DNA of 64,000 bases from Deltaproteobacteria bacterium (GCA_018433085.1 JAHDRW010000004.1:93831-157830); one strand, 5' to 3'. Positions 53,728 to 63,673 are shown, numbered from the stretch's first letter. Program-made: numbers and translations. The notes: generated by a model from the sequence alone, not told the origin.

Positions 53728-56700
53728 ATGGAAATGAAACCGATTGATTTTTCTCCAGTTCAACTGGATTTTCTGTCCACGCTGTCGATAATCGAAGAAC
53801 CGGTATCCCTGGATCTACTGGTTGCCCTGGTGCCGCTTCCTCCCGATTCTCTGGTGAGTCTTGTTAAAAAGGCAGAACATTTCGGTTTGATTAGACACAG
53901 CGAGTCAATGATACAGATAGCTCCCGGTATCCCCGGAGAACTCGCATCATCGCTCCTTAGCCGCTGCACCCCGGAGTTCGCCGATGCCCTCCTTGCCAAG
54001 ATCCAAGCACTGGATTCGCCTGAGGTTCCGAGCCATTCGCTACGTGCAAATCTGTCGGCACGGTCTGGACGGAGTTTCGAGGCCGCCTCACTGGAGAAGT
54101 GTGCCGCCAATGAATTCATGGACGGGGGGGATGCAAACAGTACAATTCGTCACCTTCAGAAAGCGGTGGGATATCTCATCGACATACTCGGAAGCCCCGA
54201 GAGCGATTCGCTCTTTGTGTCGGTGGTGCTGGACCTCTCGCACACGTATTACCTTATGGGTGAAGGATATCCGGAAATTCCCCAGCTGCTCGATATGGCC
54301 CGTATCGCCGCAGAACGGCTCGGTGACGAACGTTCCCAGGCTCTGGTCAGCCTGCATGTTGGAAGATTCTTCTTCTTAAGCGATCGTCTCGCCGATGCCC
54401 TTGATATTCTCTCGAAGGGGCTGAGAAAGGTGAAAGAACTCGGCGATGACGATATACTGTCACAATCCGCCGAATTCGAAGGCCTCTACTTTTACCTCCA
54501 TGGCAAGTACCGGGAAGCAGCAGAGCTATTTGATAAGGCTCTTCACACCGTCCCTGAAAAAAACGTCAGGCTTTTCAATATTTTTTTGCCTGCCAATCTG
54601 GGGTATTGTTATGCGCTCCTGGGTCAGTTCCACCGCTCCATCGGCGTTCTGGACAGCAGTCTGAGAAGGGCGCAAATCTGTTCAGAGCCCTGCCTGGCCA
54701 CCTTTTTCCGGTCTATCCTGGCTACAGTACTGATCATGATGGGCAAGATGGACGAAGGCCTCATACAATTAAAAAAAGCAAAACAGGAGTCTGCTTCACA
54801 GGATAATAAACTCGCCCTGTTTTTTACTCAGCGGAGCATGGCCTTGTATCTTTTCCTGAGAGATCGCCTGAAGGATTCGTACGATCTTATGGCTGAAGCC
54901 ATCCACTCAGCCATCGGCGATAAAACCATATCCCGTCAGAACACTTGGCCCTGGCTTCTGAACATGCTCTATGCATATAATCAGCTGGGTCTTCCCCCTA
55001 TCGAGGGTCTGGATTTCGAACAGGAGATGGAAAAGTCGCTCAACGGCCCCAATGTACACCTGCGCGGCGTTGCCTTGAGAATTCGCGCCCATCAGGCCAT
55101 ACTTCGAGGTGACGGAAGCAATGTCGTCCGGAACCTTCTCATGGCAAGCAAGCATGATCTCGAGCTATCAGGCAACCCCCTTGAGTTGGCGCGGACCATC
55201 ACGGAGATAGCCCGCCTTGAGTTTCCGGCAGGCCGGCCCGAAGTGATTCAGCAGTATCTGCTGGATGCCACGGAGCTGGCTGCCGGGTACGAGCGTGAAT
55301 TCATACCGGCCGAGATGAAATCCCTGGTTACGAGTGAAACAGACAGTCACCTCTCACCTGATACAACTCTTGAACGTTTCATAGAAATGATGCATGAGTT
55401 TCTTCCGAGCCCGGAAAACAAAGAACTGTACTCCCGGGTCATTCGTGCCACCTGCCAGTTCTTCGGAGCCGAACGTGGCGGGCTCTTCTGGTTCACATCA
55501 GATAAAAAGAGGGCTCGCCCTGTCCTGCGTGCATCCTATAACCTTTCGAACATCGAGATAAATGCCGATCATTTCCGATCGAATATGAGCCTCATCCTCA
55601 AAACATACCAGAATAACCAACCGCTCCTCATCAGGCCGAACCAGGCCGGCTCCGAGGCAGATAACGGCAGAAGAATCTTTATCCTCTGCCTTCCCCTGGA
55701 AATCCGAGGCACCGTGCAAGGCGTCCTGTACCATGAAAACTCCTACATCGAGGAGTCTCTTCCTGCACTGGAACGTACGATGCTTTTCAAGATCATGCGT
55801 CACATCAACCGGTACTTCGAACGGATCGAGATGTATTCCCATATGATGCAGAGTCGATTGCATTCGGAAGCCGTCTCCGGCTTGTCCTTCTCCGCAGCGA
55901 AAGATGAAGAAGAGATAAAGACAGAGAACCCGACCATGCTCGATCTCCTTGCCAGAGCAGACAACCTTGCGGCCACTGACGCCCCTGTACTCATCCTTGG
56001 GGAAACGGGGGTCGGCAAGGAGCTACTGGCCCGCAGGCTTCACGCCAAGAGTTTGCGCTGCTCACAGCCCTTTCTCGTAGTGGACCTCACGAGCATCCCG
56101 GAAAACCTCATGGAAAGTGAACTCTTCGGTCACGAAAAAGGATCCTTCACCGGTGCAGATCAGCGCAAACAGGGGAGAATCGAGCTTGCCCATAAAGGAA
56201 CGCTTTTCCTGGATGAGATCGGTGAGATACCACAGTCGGTTCAAGTTAAACTCCTGCGGGTCCTGCAGGAAAAGACGTTCACCCGCCTTGGCGGCCAAAA
56301 CCTCATCGAGTCTGATTTCCGTCTCGTGGCGGCAACGAACCGGGATCTCGCCCACGAGGTTGCTGTCGGAAATTTCCGGGAAGATCTCTATTATCGACTG
56401 AATGTTGTTGAGCTTCTCATACCGCCACTACGAGAGCGGGGCGAAGACATTGTACTTTTGGCAAACTTCTTTCTGGAACGCTTTTCCCGCAAGTACCGGA
56501 AGGAAAACCTCAACCTGTCCTCAGACGACATAAAACTCATCACGGATTATTATTGGCCGGGAAACATCCGCGAGCTGAGCAACTTCATGGAACGGGCGGT
56601 AATCCTGTCAACAAGTTTCGATCTTGAGCTCCCAAAGATTCTGAGAAAACAAGATCCCATAAATTCAATGTTCTCCAAGCTGCCGACAATGAACGAGGTG

Positions 56701-56832
56701 CAGAGACGGTACATTCATTATGTGCTCCAAAAGACCGGAGGCCGTATCGGAGGCCCAGGCGGAGCGGCTGAAATCCTGGGCATGAAACGGACGACGCTGA
56801 ACTGGCGAATAAAACAGCTGGGGGTGAAATGA
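53728..56832 (+). CDS. large sigma-54 activator with winged-helix, TPR and GAF sensor region
   Basis: A 1034-residue activator. Residues 1-80 resemble a winged helix (FLSTLSIIEEPVSLDLLVAL). About 120-530 is a TPR-like helical array (EFEGLYFYLHGKYREAAELF, GYCYALLGQFHRSIGVLDSS), and ~555-710 is GAF-like. The AAA+ domain has Walker A LGETGVGKE (near 757), the sigma-54 contact loop GSFTGA (near 805) and Walker B LFLDEIGE. The C-terminus is a Fis-type HTH (GGPGGAAEILGMKRTTLNWR). It is divergent from the glycyl radical enzyme and probably activates that operon when it senses the substrate. GAGG precedes the start. Confidence 0.92.
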   Translation: MEMKPIDFSPVQLDFLSTLSIIEEPVSLDLLVALVPLPPDSLVSLVKKAEHFGLIRHSESMIQIAPGIPGELASSLLSRCTPEFADALLAKIQALDSPEVPSHSLRANLSARSGRSFEAASLEKCAANEFMDGGDANSTIRHLQKAVGYLIDILGSPESDSLFVSVVLDLSHTYYLMGEGYPEIPQLLDMARIAAERLGDERSQALVSLHVGRFFFLSDRLADALDILSKGLRKVKELGDDDILSQSAEFEGLYFYLHGKYREAAELFDKALHTVPEKNVRLFNIFLPANLGYCYALLGQFHRSIGVLDSSLRRAQICSEPCLATFFRSILATVLIMMGKMDEGLIQLKKAKQESASQDNKLALFFTQRSMALYLFLRDRLKDSYDLMAEAIHSAIGDKTISRQNTWPWLLNMLYAYNQLGLPPIEGLDFEQEMEKSLNGPNVHLRGVALRIRAHQAILRGDGSNVVRNLLMASKHDLELSGNPLELARTITEIARLEFPAGRPEVIQQYLLDATELAAGYEREFIPAEMKSLVTSETDSHLSPDTTLERFIEMMHEFLPSPENKELYSRVIRATCQFFGAERGGLFWFTSDKKRARPVLRASYNLSNIEINADHFRSNMSLILKTYQNNQPLLIRPNQAGSEADNGRRIFILCLPLEIRGTVQGVLYHENSYIEESLPALERTMLFKIMRHINRYFERIEMYSHMMQSRLHSEAVSGLSFSAAKDEEEIKTENPTMLDLLARADNLAATDAPVLILGETGVGKELLARRLHAKSLRCSQPFLVVDLTSIPENLMESELFGHEKGSFTGADQRKQGRIELAHKGTLFLDEIGEIPQSVQVKLLRVLQEKTFTRLGGQNLIESDFRLVAATNRDLAHEVAVGNFREDLYYRLNVVELLIPPLRERGEDIVLLANFFLERFSRKYRKENLNLSSDDIKLITDYYWPGNIRELSNFMERAVILSTSFDLELPKILRKQDPINSMFSKLPTMNEVQRRYIHYVLQKTGGRIGGPGGAAEILGMKRTTLNWRIKQLGVK

Positions 56833-56966
56833 CCTTCAACGCAGCTTTGATGCAATGCAGTAATCGCGCTGAAAACCCGGAAACATCACCATGATACCTC
56901 GCTGTTTATTTATCAACGTATTATGGTCCACCCGTTTCTCTTTATCGCCTATATGACTCCAGGTTC

Positions 56967-58262
56967 TCACTGCACACCTCCAGCTTTGAGCGATTCTGAA
57001 ACGATCGGATGTTTTGCGCTGGTAAAGGTTATGACAAGCAGCAGTCCAACGACCAGCATCCCGGCTTCCAGGTACAGTGCAATGCCAAAGCTGTTAGTAA
57101 CATCTTTTATATACGCGTTGATAAAGGGCCCTACAATACCTGACAAGGCATTAGCGGTGAACAGCACACCATAGATCTTCCCGATGTGTTTTGCACCAAA
57201 TTGATCTGCCGCCATGGCGGGCAAACATGACATTATTCCGCCGTAGCAGGCGATGAGACAACATACGACCACCGTGAAAATCCAGACTTGACCGGTTTTT
57301 GCAAGCAGGACATACCCGAACGTCTGGATGATAAACATGGTTGCCAATATCGTCTTCCTTCCCATAATGTCTGATATCCATGCCCAGAAAATTCTTCCGA
57401 TGCCATTGGAAATTCCTGCAAAAGCAACAATCGTTCCTGAAAAGAGGATAATGGCCTTCATCTTGTCGGCAGGAATAGCTCCTTCAATCCCCTTGGCCAT
57501 CAAATCCTGTGCCATGGGGGATATCTGAGAAATCAGCCCCAGTCCGGCAGATATCGGGATAAATATAATCAGCCACAGGGTCCAGAACTGCCTGGTCCGT
57601 ATTGCCTCGGAAAAGGTGAACGGGTTCGACAGCGTTGCGGAGACATTGCTATCAAAACTTTCTGCATTCGGCAGCCAATTCTCAGGGGGGTTGCTTAACA
57701 ACAACATCATGCCCAGTACGATTACAAGACTTATGATACCCCAGAGGTAGAATGTCCCGCTCAGCCCGACCTTCAATATAAGTGCTGGTCCAATGTTTCC
57801 CATAACAAAAGCGCCCAGTCCATATCCCATTACGGCAAGACCTGTTATCATGCCTCGCTTGTCCGGAAACCATCGTATCAATGTTGTTAACGGACAGATA
57901 TATCCGAGCCCCCCGCCGAGTCCGACGAGGATACCGTAAGACAGATAGAGCAGCATGAGGCTGCCAATGGTATTCGCATATCCTGCCAGGATTAACCCTA
58001 CGCCGAAAATTGCCCCGCCGCACAGCCCAACCTGTCGGGGACCTTTCTTATCGACGATTACCCCCCCGAAGGCAACAGAACATGCAAAGACTGCAATCTG
58101 AATCATGAATGCACCCTGCGTCTGAGTATTGGTCCACCCATGGGTCGTCATCAGAGGATTTTTGAATATAGACCACGCATAAATTGTTCCTAAACATAAC
58201 TGCATCAGTATTCCGGCAACGCAAATCCATCGCCTTTTGGCTTCATATCTTAAATGCTCCAT
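56967..58262 (-). CDS. MFS transporter, oxalate/formate antiporter (OFA) type
   Basis: A 431-residue major facilitator of the OFA group: WICVAGILMQLCLGTIYAWS, GWTNTQTQGAFMIQIAVFAC, GLGGGLGYICPLTTLIRWFP. About 12 spans. Members exchange small mono- or dicarboxylates. It is different in type from the other three MFS genes here. GGAGG is 4 nt upstream. It could export a carboxylate end product of the glycyl radical pathway (inference). Confidence 0.9.
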   Translation of the reverse strand: MEHLRYEAKRRWICVAGILMQLCLGTIYAWSIFKNPLMTTHGWTNTQTQGAFMIQIAVFACSVAFGGVIVDKKGPRQVGLCGGAIFGVGLILAGYANTIGSLMLLYLSYGILVGLGGGLGYICPLTTLIRWFPDKRGMITGLAVMGYGLGAFVMGNIGPALILKVGLSGTFYLWGIISLVIVLGMMLLLSNPPENWLPNAESFDSNVSATLSNPFTFSEAIRTRQFWTLWLIIFIPISAGLGLISQISPMAQDLMAKGIEGAIPADKMKAIILFSGTIVAFAGISNGIGRIFWAWISDIMGRKTILATMFIIQTFGYVLLAKTGQVWIFTVVVCCLIACYGGIMSCLPAMAADQFGAKHIGKIYGVLFTANALSGIVGPFINAYIKDVTNSFGIALYLEAGMLVVGLLLVITFTSAKHPIVSESLKAGGVQ

Positions 58263-58826
58263 AATTCCTCCGAATATTCTTTGTGTGTTAGAACGAAATG
58301 ATGAAATTCACATCAAATCAAGGACATGAATGACGGTACTAATGGGGCTGAAACACCTAACAGCACAGACATGAAGCGATCAACTGATGAATTCCTGCAT
58401 ACATGCATACCCGAAACGGCATTTGATAAAAAAAGTCTTGTCGATAAGCATGCATAGAATATTTTTTAGATTAGTAAATACCATTCCCATGGTTTTGCTG
58501 CTCTTACTTTCTGTTCTGATAATTTACTTTTTGTTTTACTATTTTCCTGGCGAATAAAACCCTTAATAAAATTATCAGACCCTTAATATAACCCGGTCCC
58601 GGCTCTCGCCGGGACCGGGACCGGAAAATCCGGCACTGGGATGACCCTCAGAGATCCGCGAGATATCTTCTTCATGCTAGCCGTTTTCTGCTTTTTTGTT
58701 GTGCCATGATCAATTACGACACCTCGCCGTTGCGTAGTTCTCACACAGATTGCCTGCAAATCGCTTACCCAACGGCAAGAATCTCCGCACACAATGTATC
58801 TTGGTATCTTGCCATTGGGTAAATCA
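58263..58826. other. intergenic region between two MFS genes
   Basis: 564 bp, AT-rich at 58430-58590. It contains a very stable hairpin at 58592-58619 and no convincing gene. A short frame at 58583-58849 has no support. Confidence 0.5.
58592..58619 (-). terminator. 12-bp perfect hairpin, probable terminator of the downstream MFS transcript
   Basis: CCCGGTCCCGGC and GCCGGGACCGGG enclose a TCTC loop. On the minus strand TTATATT follows. It lies ~210 bp after the MFS stop at 58827. Confidence 0.55.
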
Positions 58827-60110
58827 TTATCGTGTCCATGCCTTGGCAATTTCTCTGGCCCGGGGATGATTCAACACGAGATTGTGCTTGAAGAAAATCA
58901 TCGTCAACACCAGACCGGCACATGCAACAACAGAGATCATGATCAGCGAGAAGTTAAAGCTTCCGGTCCTCTCTATCGATAGGGAGCCAAGAAAGAGCCC
59001 TATTGCAGCGCCGAAAGTGCCACCCCCGAACCACCAGCCGATCATTGAACCTGCGATCTCCGGCGGATAAATCTTTACTACATAGGCACTCATCGGAGGG
59101 GTCTGGAACATTCCCCCAAATCCAGCGAACATCAGGATAATTACCAGGAGGAACATGCTTTGCTGTACCCAACCGAAGATGAGCAGAAATGTTACCGCAG
59201 TGGCAACAAAACCGATGGCCGTAGGCAGTTTCGCTCTCCCCTTCATGACAACATCATAAAACCATCCGCCCAAAAGAACGGCAGGAAAACCGATCAAGGT
59301 CAGGGCAAGGTTGAGAATTCCGGATGTTTCCGCCCCGAGACCAGCACCCATAGGCTTTGGCTCTGCCAGAAAAGCAGGCACAAAGTTGGTGAGATTAAAA
59401 ACCATCCATGCGTTTGTCATGATGATCACCATTCCAATCCAGGTGATCGGGCACTTGAGTGCATCGGCATACGTCATGGGATTCTGGATCAACTCGGCTT
59501 TTCCAGCTGCCTCGAGTTCCTGAACCGGCCCCTGCTTTCCTGCGAGCTGATAAGCAAATATTATGGCAATGACATTGAAAATTCCCAGGATTGCAAGTGT
59601 CACGGTCCAGTTCCCAGTAGCATTCAAAATAAAAGGCGAGAGCAGTGCGCCAACGGCGCACCCCCCGGGAACACACCCAAAGAACAATCCGTTTGCAAGG
59701 CCGTGCTCCCGTTCTGGAAACCAATGGGCTGCCACATACCCGATGCAGGGAAATATAAAACCGATCCCTATAGCCTGCAGAAATCGCACAACGAGGAATC
59801 CGACGTAGTTGTTGCATATAAAGGGGGCACACAGGACCGAGAGCAATCCTGCTATAGACCCGGCAATCAAGGCATTGCTGAGGCCGTATTTATCAACATA
59901 AAATCCCAACGCGATCATCCAGAATGCTTCACCCAGCATCCTGGTGGTGAAAAGCTGCGTAGCCTGCCCCATCCCAACCCCCAATTCATCGGCAATGGTT
60001 CCAAGGATCGGGGCAATGGATGTCATGTGTATGTACATACACACTAAAGCGAAACAAGAGGTGAACAACACAAACCAACGATAACGGGGATACTTGATGC
60101 CTTCGCTCAT
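58827..60110 (-). CDS. MFS transporter with sigma-54 promoter
   Basis: A 427-residue major facilitator, third paralogue of the YRW...IHMT group. It starts MSEGIKYPRYRWFVLFTSCF, then IHMTSIAPILGTIADELG and the loop YVDKYGLSNALIAG. The ATG at 60110 is chosen because GGGAGG is 5 nt upstream; an earlier TTG in the same frame lies upstream of the predicted transcript start and is excluded. It is divergent from the second large activator, which is its obvious regulator. Confidence 0.9.
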   Translation of the reverse strand: MSEGIKYPRYRWFVLFTSCFALVCMYIHMTSIAPILGTIADELGVGMGQATQLFTTRMLGEAFWMIALGFYVDKYGLSNALIAGSIAGLLSVLCAPFICNNYVGFLVVRFLQAIGIGFIFPCIGYVAAHWFPEREHGLANGLFFGCVPGGCAVGALLSPFILNATGNWTVTLAILGIFNVIAIIFAYQLAGKQGPVQELEAAGKAELIQNPMTYADALKCPITWIGMVIIMTNAWMVFNLTNFVPAFLAEPKPMGAGLGAETSGILNLALTLIGFPAVLLGGWFYDVVMKGRAKLPTAIGFVATAVTFLLIFGWVQQSMFLLVIILMFAGFGGMFQTPPMSAYVVKIYPPEIAGSMIGWWFGGGTFGAAIGLFLGSLSIERTGSFNFSLIMISVVACAGLVLTMIFFKHNLVLNHPRAREIAKAWTR

Positions 60111-60145
60111 TGTTGCCTCCCAGCTTTTAATATCTTGGAACAATG

Positions 60146-60162
60146 AGCAGGAAGCATGCCAT
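60146..60162 (-). promoter_or_regulatory. sigma-54 (-24/-12) promoter
   Basis: On the minus strand TGGCATGCTTCCTGCTC shows GG and GC separated by exactly 10 bp and matches TGGCAYG-N4-YTGCW. Transcription would begin near 60135, leaving a ~25-nt leader before the MFS start. Confidence 0.7.
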
Positions 60163-60228
60163 CACGTCGATCTCTTCAACTATTTGATTTAATATTATAT
60201 TCGCTACCTTGAAAGATAGGTTATGACG

Positions 60229-60246
60229 TTATATCGACGCGATAAG
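60229..60246. promoter_or_regulatory. imperfect palindrome, candidate enhancer site
   Basis: TTATATCG and CGATAA arms around ACG lie ~80 bp upstream of the sigma-54 promoter of the MFS gene, a common place for an activator. A further ATATCG word follows ~10 bp away. Confidence 0.35.
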
Positions 60247-60325
60247 AAGTTGATATATCGTCCTTGACTTGACCTGCTTACTTCGATGCGTTATTTTCTG
60301 CACACACCACGATAAGGACAACCGG

Positions 60326-63300
60326 ATGAATTCAGATCTTCAAACGTTTACCACAGCGCAACGTCAATTCCTGGCTACCCTGGAGGTGATTTCCGAGCCG
60401 GTCTCCCTGGATTTGATGAACTACTTGTCACCGCTGACATCAGGAGCACTGGTTGACCTCATTCAAAAAACCCGGGGAAATGGACTGGTAGTAATGGATG
60501 CAGACCAGAACGTATACCTGGCTCATGATACACCAGCCAATATCATCAATGAGCTAAGGTGCATCTGTACACCCGAAGCAGCTAATAATATGCTGAAAAG
60601 GCTTTCTACACATCAAGCTTATGGCATGGTTTCCCTGCCTGTCATCGCCCATCTCAAGGGCCGGGCCGGTCTGAAACACGATGCCGGCTTCCTGGAACTT
60701 AAGATTGCGCGTCAATTTGTCGCAAACGGTAACGTTGATCAAGCCATGAGGGAATATCTTAATTCTGTACGGCACCTGAAAGAATGCCTTGGTAATCAGG
60801 AAAGTGACCTTCTGTTTATAGAGGCAATACTTGACCTTTCACACATCTATTACCTCATGGGCACGGGTTATCCTGATATACCCGAACTCCTGAGGCTTGC
60901 AAAAAATGCAGCACAAAGGCTTTGCAAACCATGCTCCACGATCCTGACAGGCCTGCTTGTCGGGCGTTTCTATTTTTTGTCTGACAGCCTTTCCGATGTT
61001 GTTTCTCTCCTTTCCTCTGGTATCGACCTTATGAAAAATTCCAGCGATTACCTTACTCCTGAACAAACATCAGAATTTCAGGGACTATTCTATTATCTAC
61101 AGGGGAAAAACAAAAAAGCTGTCGATTTTTTTACACGTGCCATTCATTCAAATCGTAGTGACAACTCCGAGCTATTCAACATCTTTCTTCCCGTCAATCT
61201 GGCGTATTCCTATGCCATGATGGGTCAGTTTCATCGTGCCATCGGTATACTTGACAGCTATATGCATCGTGCATCCCTCCTTTCAGAACCGACGCTTGCA
61301 ACGTTCTATCGTTCGATCCTCGGAACGGTGCTGCTCCTGAATGGAAAGATGAATGATGCATGGTCCCACCTCAATGCCGCCAAAGATGAAGCGGTTGAAC
61401 AAAAGAATGCATTGTCGATCTATTTTGTACAGCGCGCCACGGCATTCTACCTGTACTCGAAAGGAAAGATTACCGAATCTCATGATCTCTTCGAGCAGAC
61501 TGTTGAAAAAGCGCTCCACGACAAAACCATTTCCCGACAGAATATCTGGCCATGGATCCTTGAGATGCTCTATGGTTACACCCAGCATGGCCTCTCACCG
61601 GTCGGAGGACTTGTATTCTCCCAAGAGATAGACAAGGCCCTTACAGGCCCCAATGTTCTCCTTCGCGGGGTAGCCCTTCGAATCCGCGCTCATCAGTCTT
61701 CCAAGCAGGAGGAACAACCCGGCACCATAGAAGCTTTGCTTGAATCGAGTATTGCCGAACTGGATATTTCAGGAGACACCATACAGGCAGCTAAAACCCT
61801 TGTGGAAATGGCACGGCTGAAACTAAACCAGGGCGATCGGGAAAGCGCTCATGAGTATATACTTCAGGCTATGGAAATGACATCCGGGTGTGATCAGAAT
61901 ATTATCCCTGATGATATGAAGTCCATGATTACCCCTGCGAACATCACAAAAGATATCGTGAAGTATAAGAACTCTTTTGACCAATTCATGGATGTTATGG
62001 AAGAATTTATTCCCAGACCTGAGAGAGACGAGGTGTACAGCCAATTTATTCGCTCCACATGCCAGTTTTTCGGTTCAGAACGTGGCGGGCTTTTCACGTT
62101 CAATTCCCGGAGAAAAGGCTTGAAACCCTACCTGATGGCCTCCCACAACCTGTCTCCTATCGAGGCTACAGATGCAAACTTTCGCTCAAGATTAAACCTG
62201 ATCATAAAGACCTGGTACAACAACCAGCCTCTTGTCATGCCGAAAGTTCGCTCGGATATTTCTGCTAAAGATCATAACAAAGCTATCCTGTGTCTCCCCA
62301 TTCAGATCAAGGGACGTGTATGGGGAGTTCTGTACCACGAAAACTCATACATCGAGGGGGCTTTTGAACTTTTTGACCGCGCCCTGCTTACAAAGATAAC
62401 TCAACGCATTAGCTCATATTTTAGTCAATTAGACGAATATATCAGTAATATCGAATTGAGTACGTCACAGAAAAGCATTGCTCAACTGCACTCGCTTGAC
62501 CTTAAAGACGGCAACTATATAGAGGCAAAGAGTTCGGTAATGCTCAATCTTCTGGATCAATCAGACCATATCGCGGATACCGAAGCGCCTGTGTTGATAC
62601 TGGGGGAAACCGGGGTCGGCAAAGAACTCCTTGCACGAAGAATTCACCAGATGAGTTCCCGCCGGACAAAACCTTTGGTTATAGTTGATATGACCAGCAT
62701 ACCTGAAAATCTCGTTGAAAGCGAGCTCTTCGGCCATGAAAAAGGCGCCTTTACAAACGCGGATGGTCAAAAGTTAGGCAGAATAGAACTCGCGCACAAA
62801 GGAACCCTCTTCTTGGACGAAATCGGTGAAATCCCCAGAAATATCCAGATTAAACTCCTTCGAGTCCTTCAGGAAAAATCTTTTACCCGCTTGGGAGGAA
62901 GGAACGTCATAAGATCAGACTTCAGGCTGATTTCTGCCACAAATCGTGATTTGTCTCGAGAAGTTGAAACAGGAAACTTCAGGGAAGACTTGTATTATAG
63001 GATCAATGTCGTTCAACTCTATATGCCGCCTCTCAGGAAACGAAGCGATGACATTGTCCATATTGCCGAACATTTTCTTCGTATCTTTTCTCATAAATAC
63101 AACAAGCACAGTCTTTCTCTGTCCTCACGTGGACGTCAAATACTTCAAGATTATGCCTGGCCAGGCAATATTAGAGAATTGAGGAATGTCATAGAACGTT
63201 CCGTTATATTCTCATCAGGCAATGATCTCGATTTATCCGCTTTCACGAAAAACCATGTTGCGCATGATGCTCTGTTCTCCTCGCTCCCCACCCTTGATGA

Positions 63301-63436
63301 GATTCAACGTCAGTATATCCGCCATGTCATCGTCCACACGGGAGGACGCATCGGAGGAAGAGGGGGAGCCGCCGAAATTCTAGGTATAAAACGCACTACA
63401 TTGATATCACGGATGAGTAAACTTGGATTGAAATAG
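60326..63436 (+). CDS. large sigma-54 activator, paralogue with GAFTNA loop
   Basis: A 1036-residue activator with the same architecture as that at 53728: winged helix, TPR-like region, GAF, AAA+ and Fis-type HTH (GGRGGAAEILGIKRTTLISR). Walker A is LGETGVGKE (near 759-767) and Walker B LFLDEIGE. The sigma-54 contact loop reads GAFTNA (about 807-812) instead of GAFTGA, an unusual change at an almost invariant glycine. The start at 60326 is preferred over an upstream one because AAGGA precedes it and the N-terminus then lines up with the paralogue. It is divergent from the MFS gene with the sigma-54 promoter. Its base composition is more AT-rich than its paralogue. Confidence 0.92.
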   Translation: MNSDLQTFTTAQRQFLATLEVISEPVSLDLMNYLSPLTSGALVDLIQKTRGNGLVVMDADQNVYLAHDTPANIINELRCICTPEAANNMLKRLSTHQAYGMVSLPVIAHLKGRAGLKHDAGFLELKIARQFVANGNVDQAMREYLNSVRHLKECLGNQESDLLFIEAILDLSHIYYLMGTGYPDIPELLRLAKNAAQRLCKPCSTILTGLLVGRFYFLSDSLSDVVSLLSSGIDLMKNSSDYLTPEQTSEFQGLFYYLQGKNKKAVDFFTRAIHSNRSDNSELFNIFLPVNLAYSYAMMGQFHRAIGILDSYMHRASLLSEPTLATFYRSILGTVLLLNGKMNDAWSHLNAAKDEAVEQKNALSIYFVQRATAFYLYSKGKITESHDLFEQTVEKALHDKTISRQNIWPWILEMLYGYTQHGLSPVGGLVFSQEIDKALTGPNVLLRGVALRIRAHQSSKQEEQPGTIEALLESSIAELDISGDTIQAAKTLVEMARLKLNQGDRESAHEYILQAMEMTSGCDQNIIPDDMKSMITPANITKDIVKYKNSFDQFMDVMEEFIPRPERDEVYSQFIRSTCQFFGSERGGLFTFNSRRKGLKPYLMASHNLSPIEATDANFRSRLNLIIKTWYNNQPLVMPKVRSDISAKDHNKAILCLPIQIKGRVWGVLYHENSYIEGAFELFDRALLTKITQRISSYFSQLDEYISNIELSTSQKSIAQLHSLDLKDGNYIEAKSSVMLNLLDQSDHIADTEAPVLILGETGVGKELLARRIHQMSSRRTKPLVIVDMTSIPENLVESELFGHEKGAFTNADGQKLGRIELAHKGTLFLDEIGEIPRNIQIKLLRVLQEKSFTRLGGRNVIRSDFRLISATNRDLSREVETGNFREDLYYRINVVQLYMPPLRKRSDDIVHIAEHFLRIFSHKYNKHSLSLSSRGRQILQDYAWPGNIRELRNVIERSVIFSSGNDLDLSAFTKNHVAHDALFSSLPTLDEIQRQYIRHVIVHTGGRIGGRGGAAEILGIKRTTLISRMSKLGLK

Positions 63437-63502
63437 CATGAACCTGAGTCATGCAGTCACCTGTCGCACAAAGTGTATGCGCCCTGCCAGGCGGTACATA
63501 GT

Positions 63503-63542
63503 AAAAAAGCCCTCCAGCTTTTTCAGCTGGAAGGCTTTTTTG
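63503..63542. terminator. bidirectional rho-independent terminator
   Basis: AAAAAAGCC-TCCAGC and GCTGGA-GGCTTTTTT form a strong stem with T runs on both strands. It ends the activator gene on one strand and the rRNA operon on the other. Confidence 0.9.
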
Positions 63543-63555
63543 GATATTGAAATGG

Positions 63556-63673
<118 letters not shown>

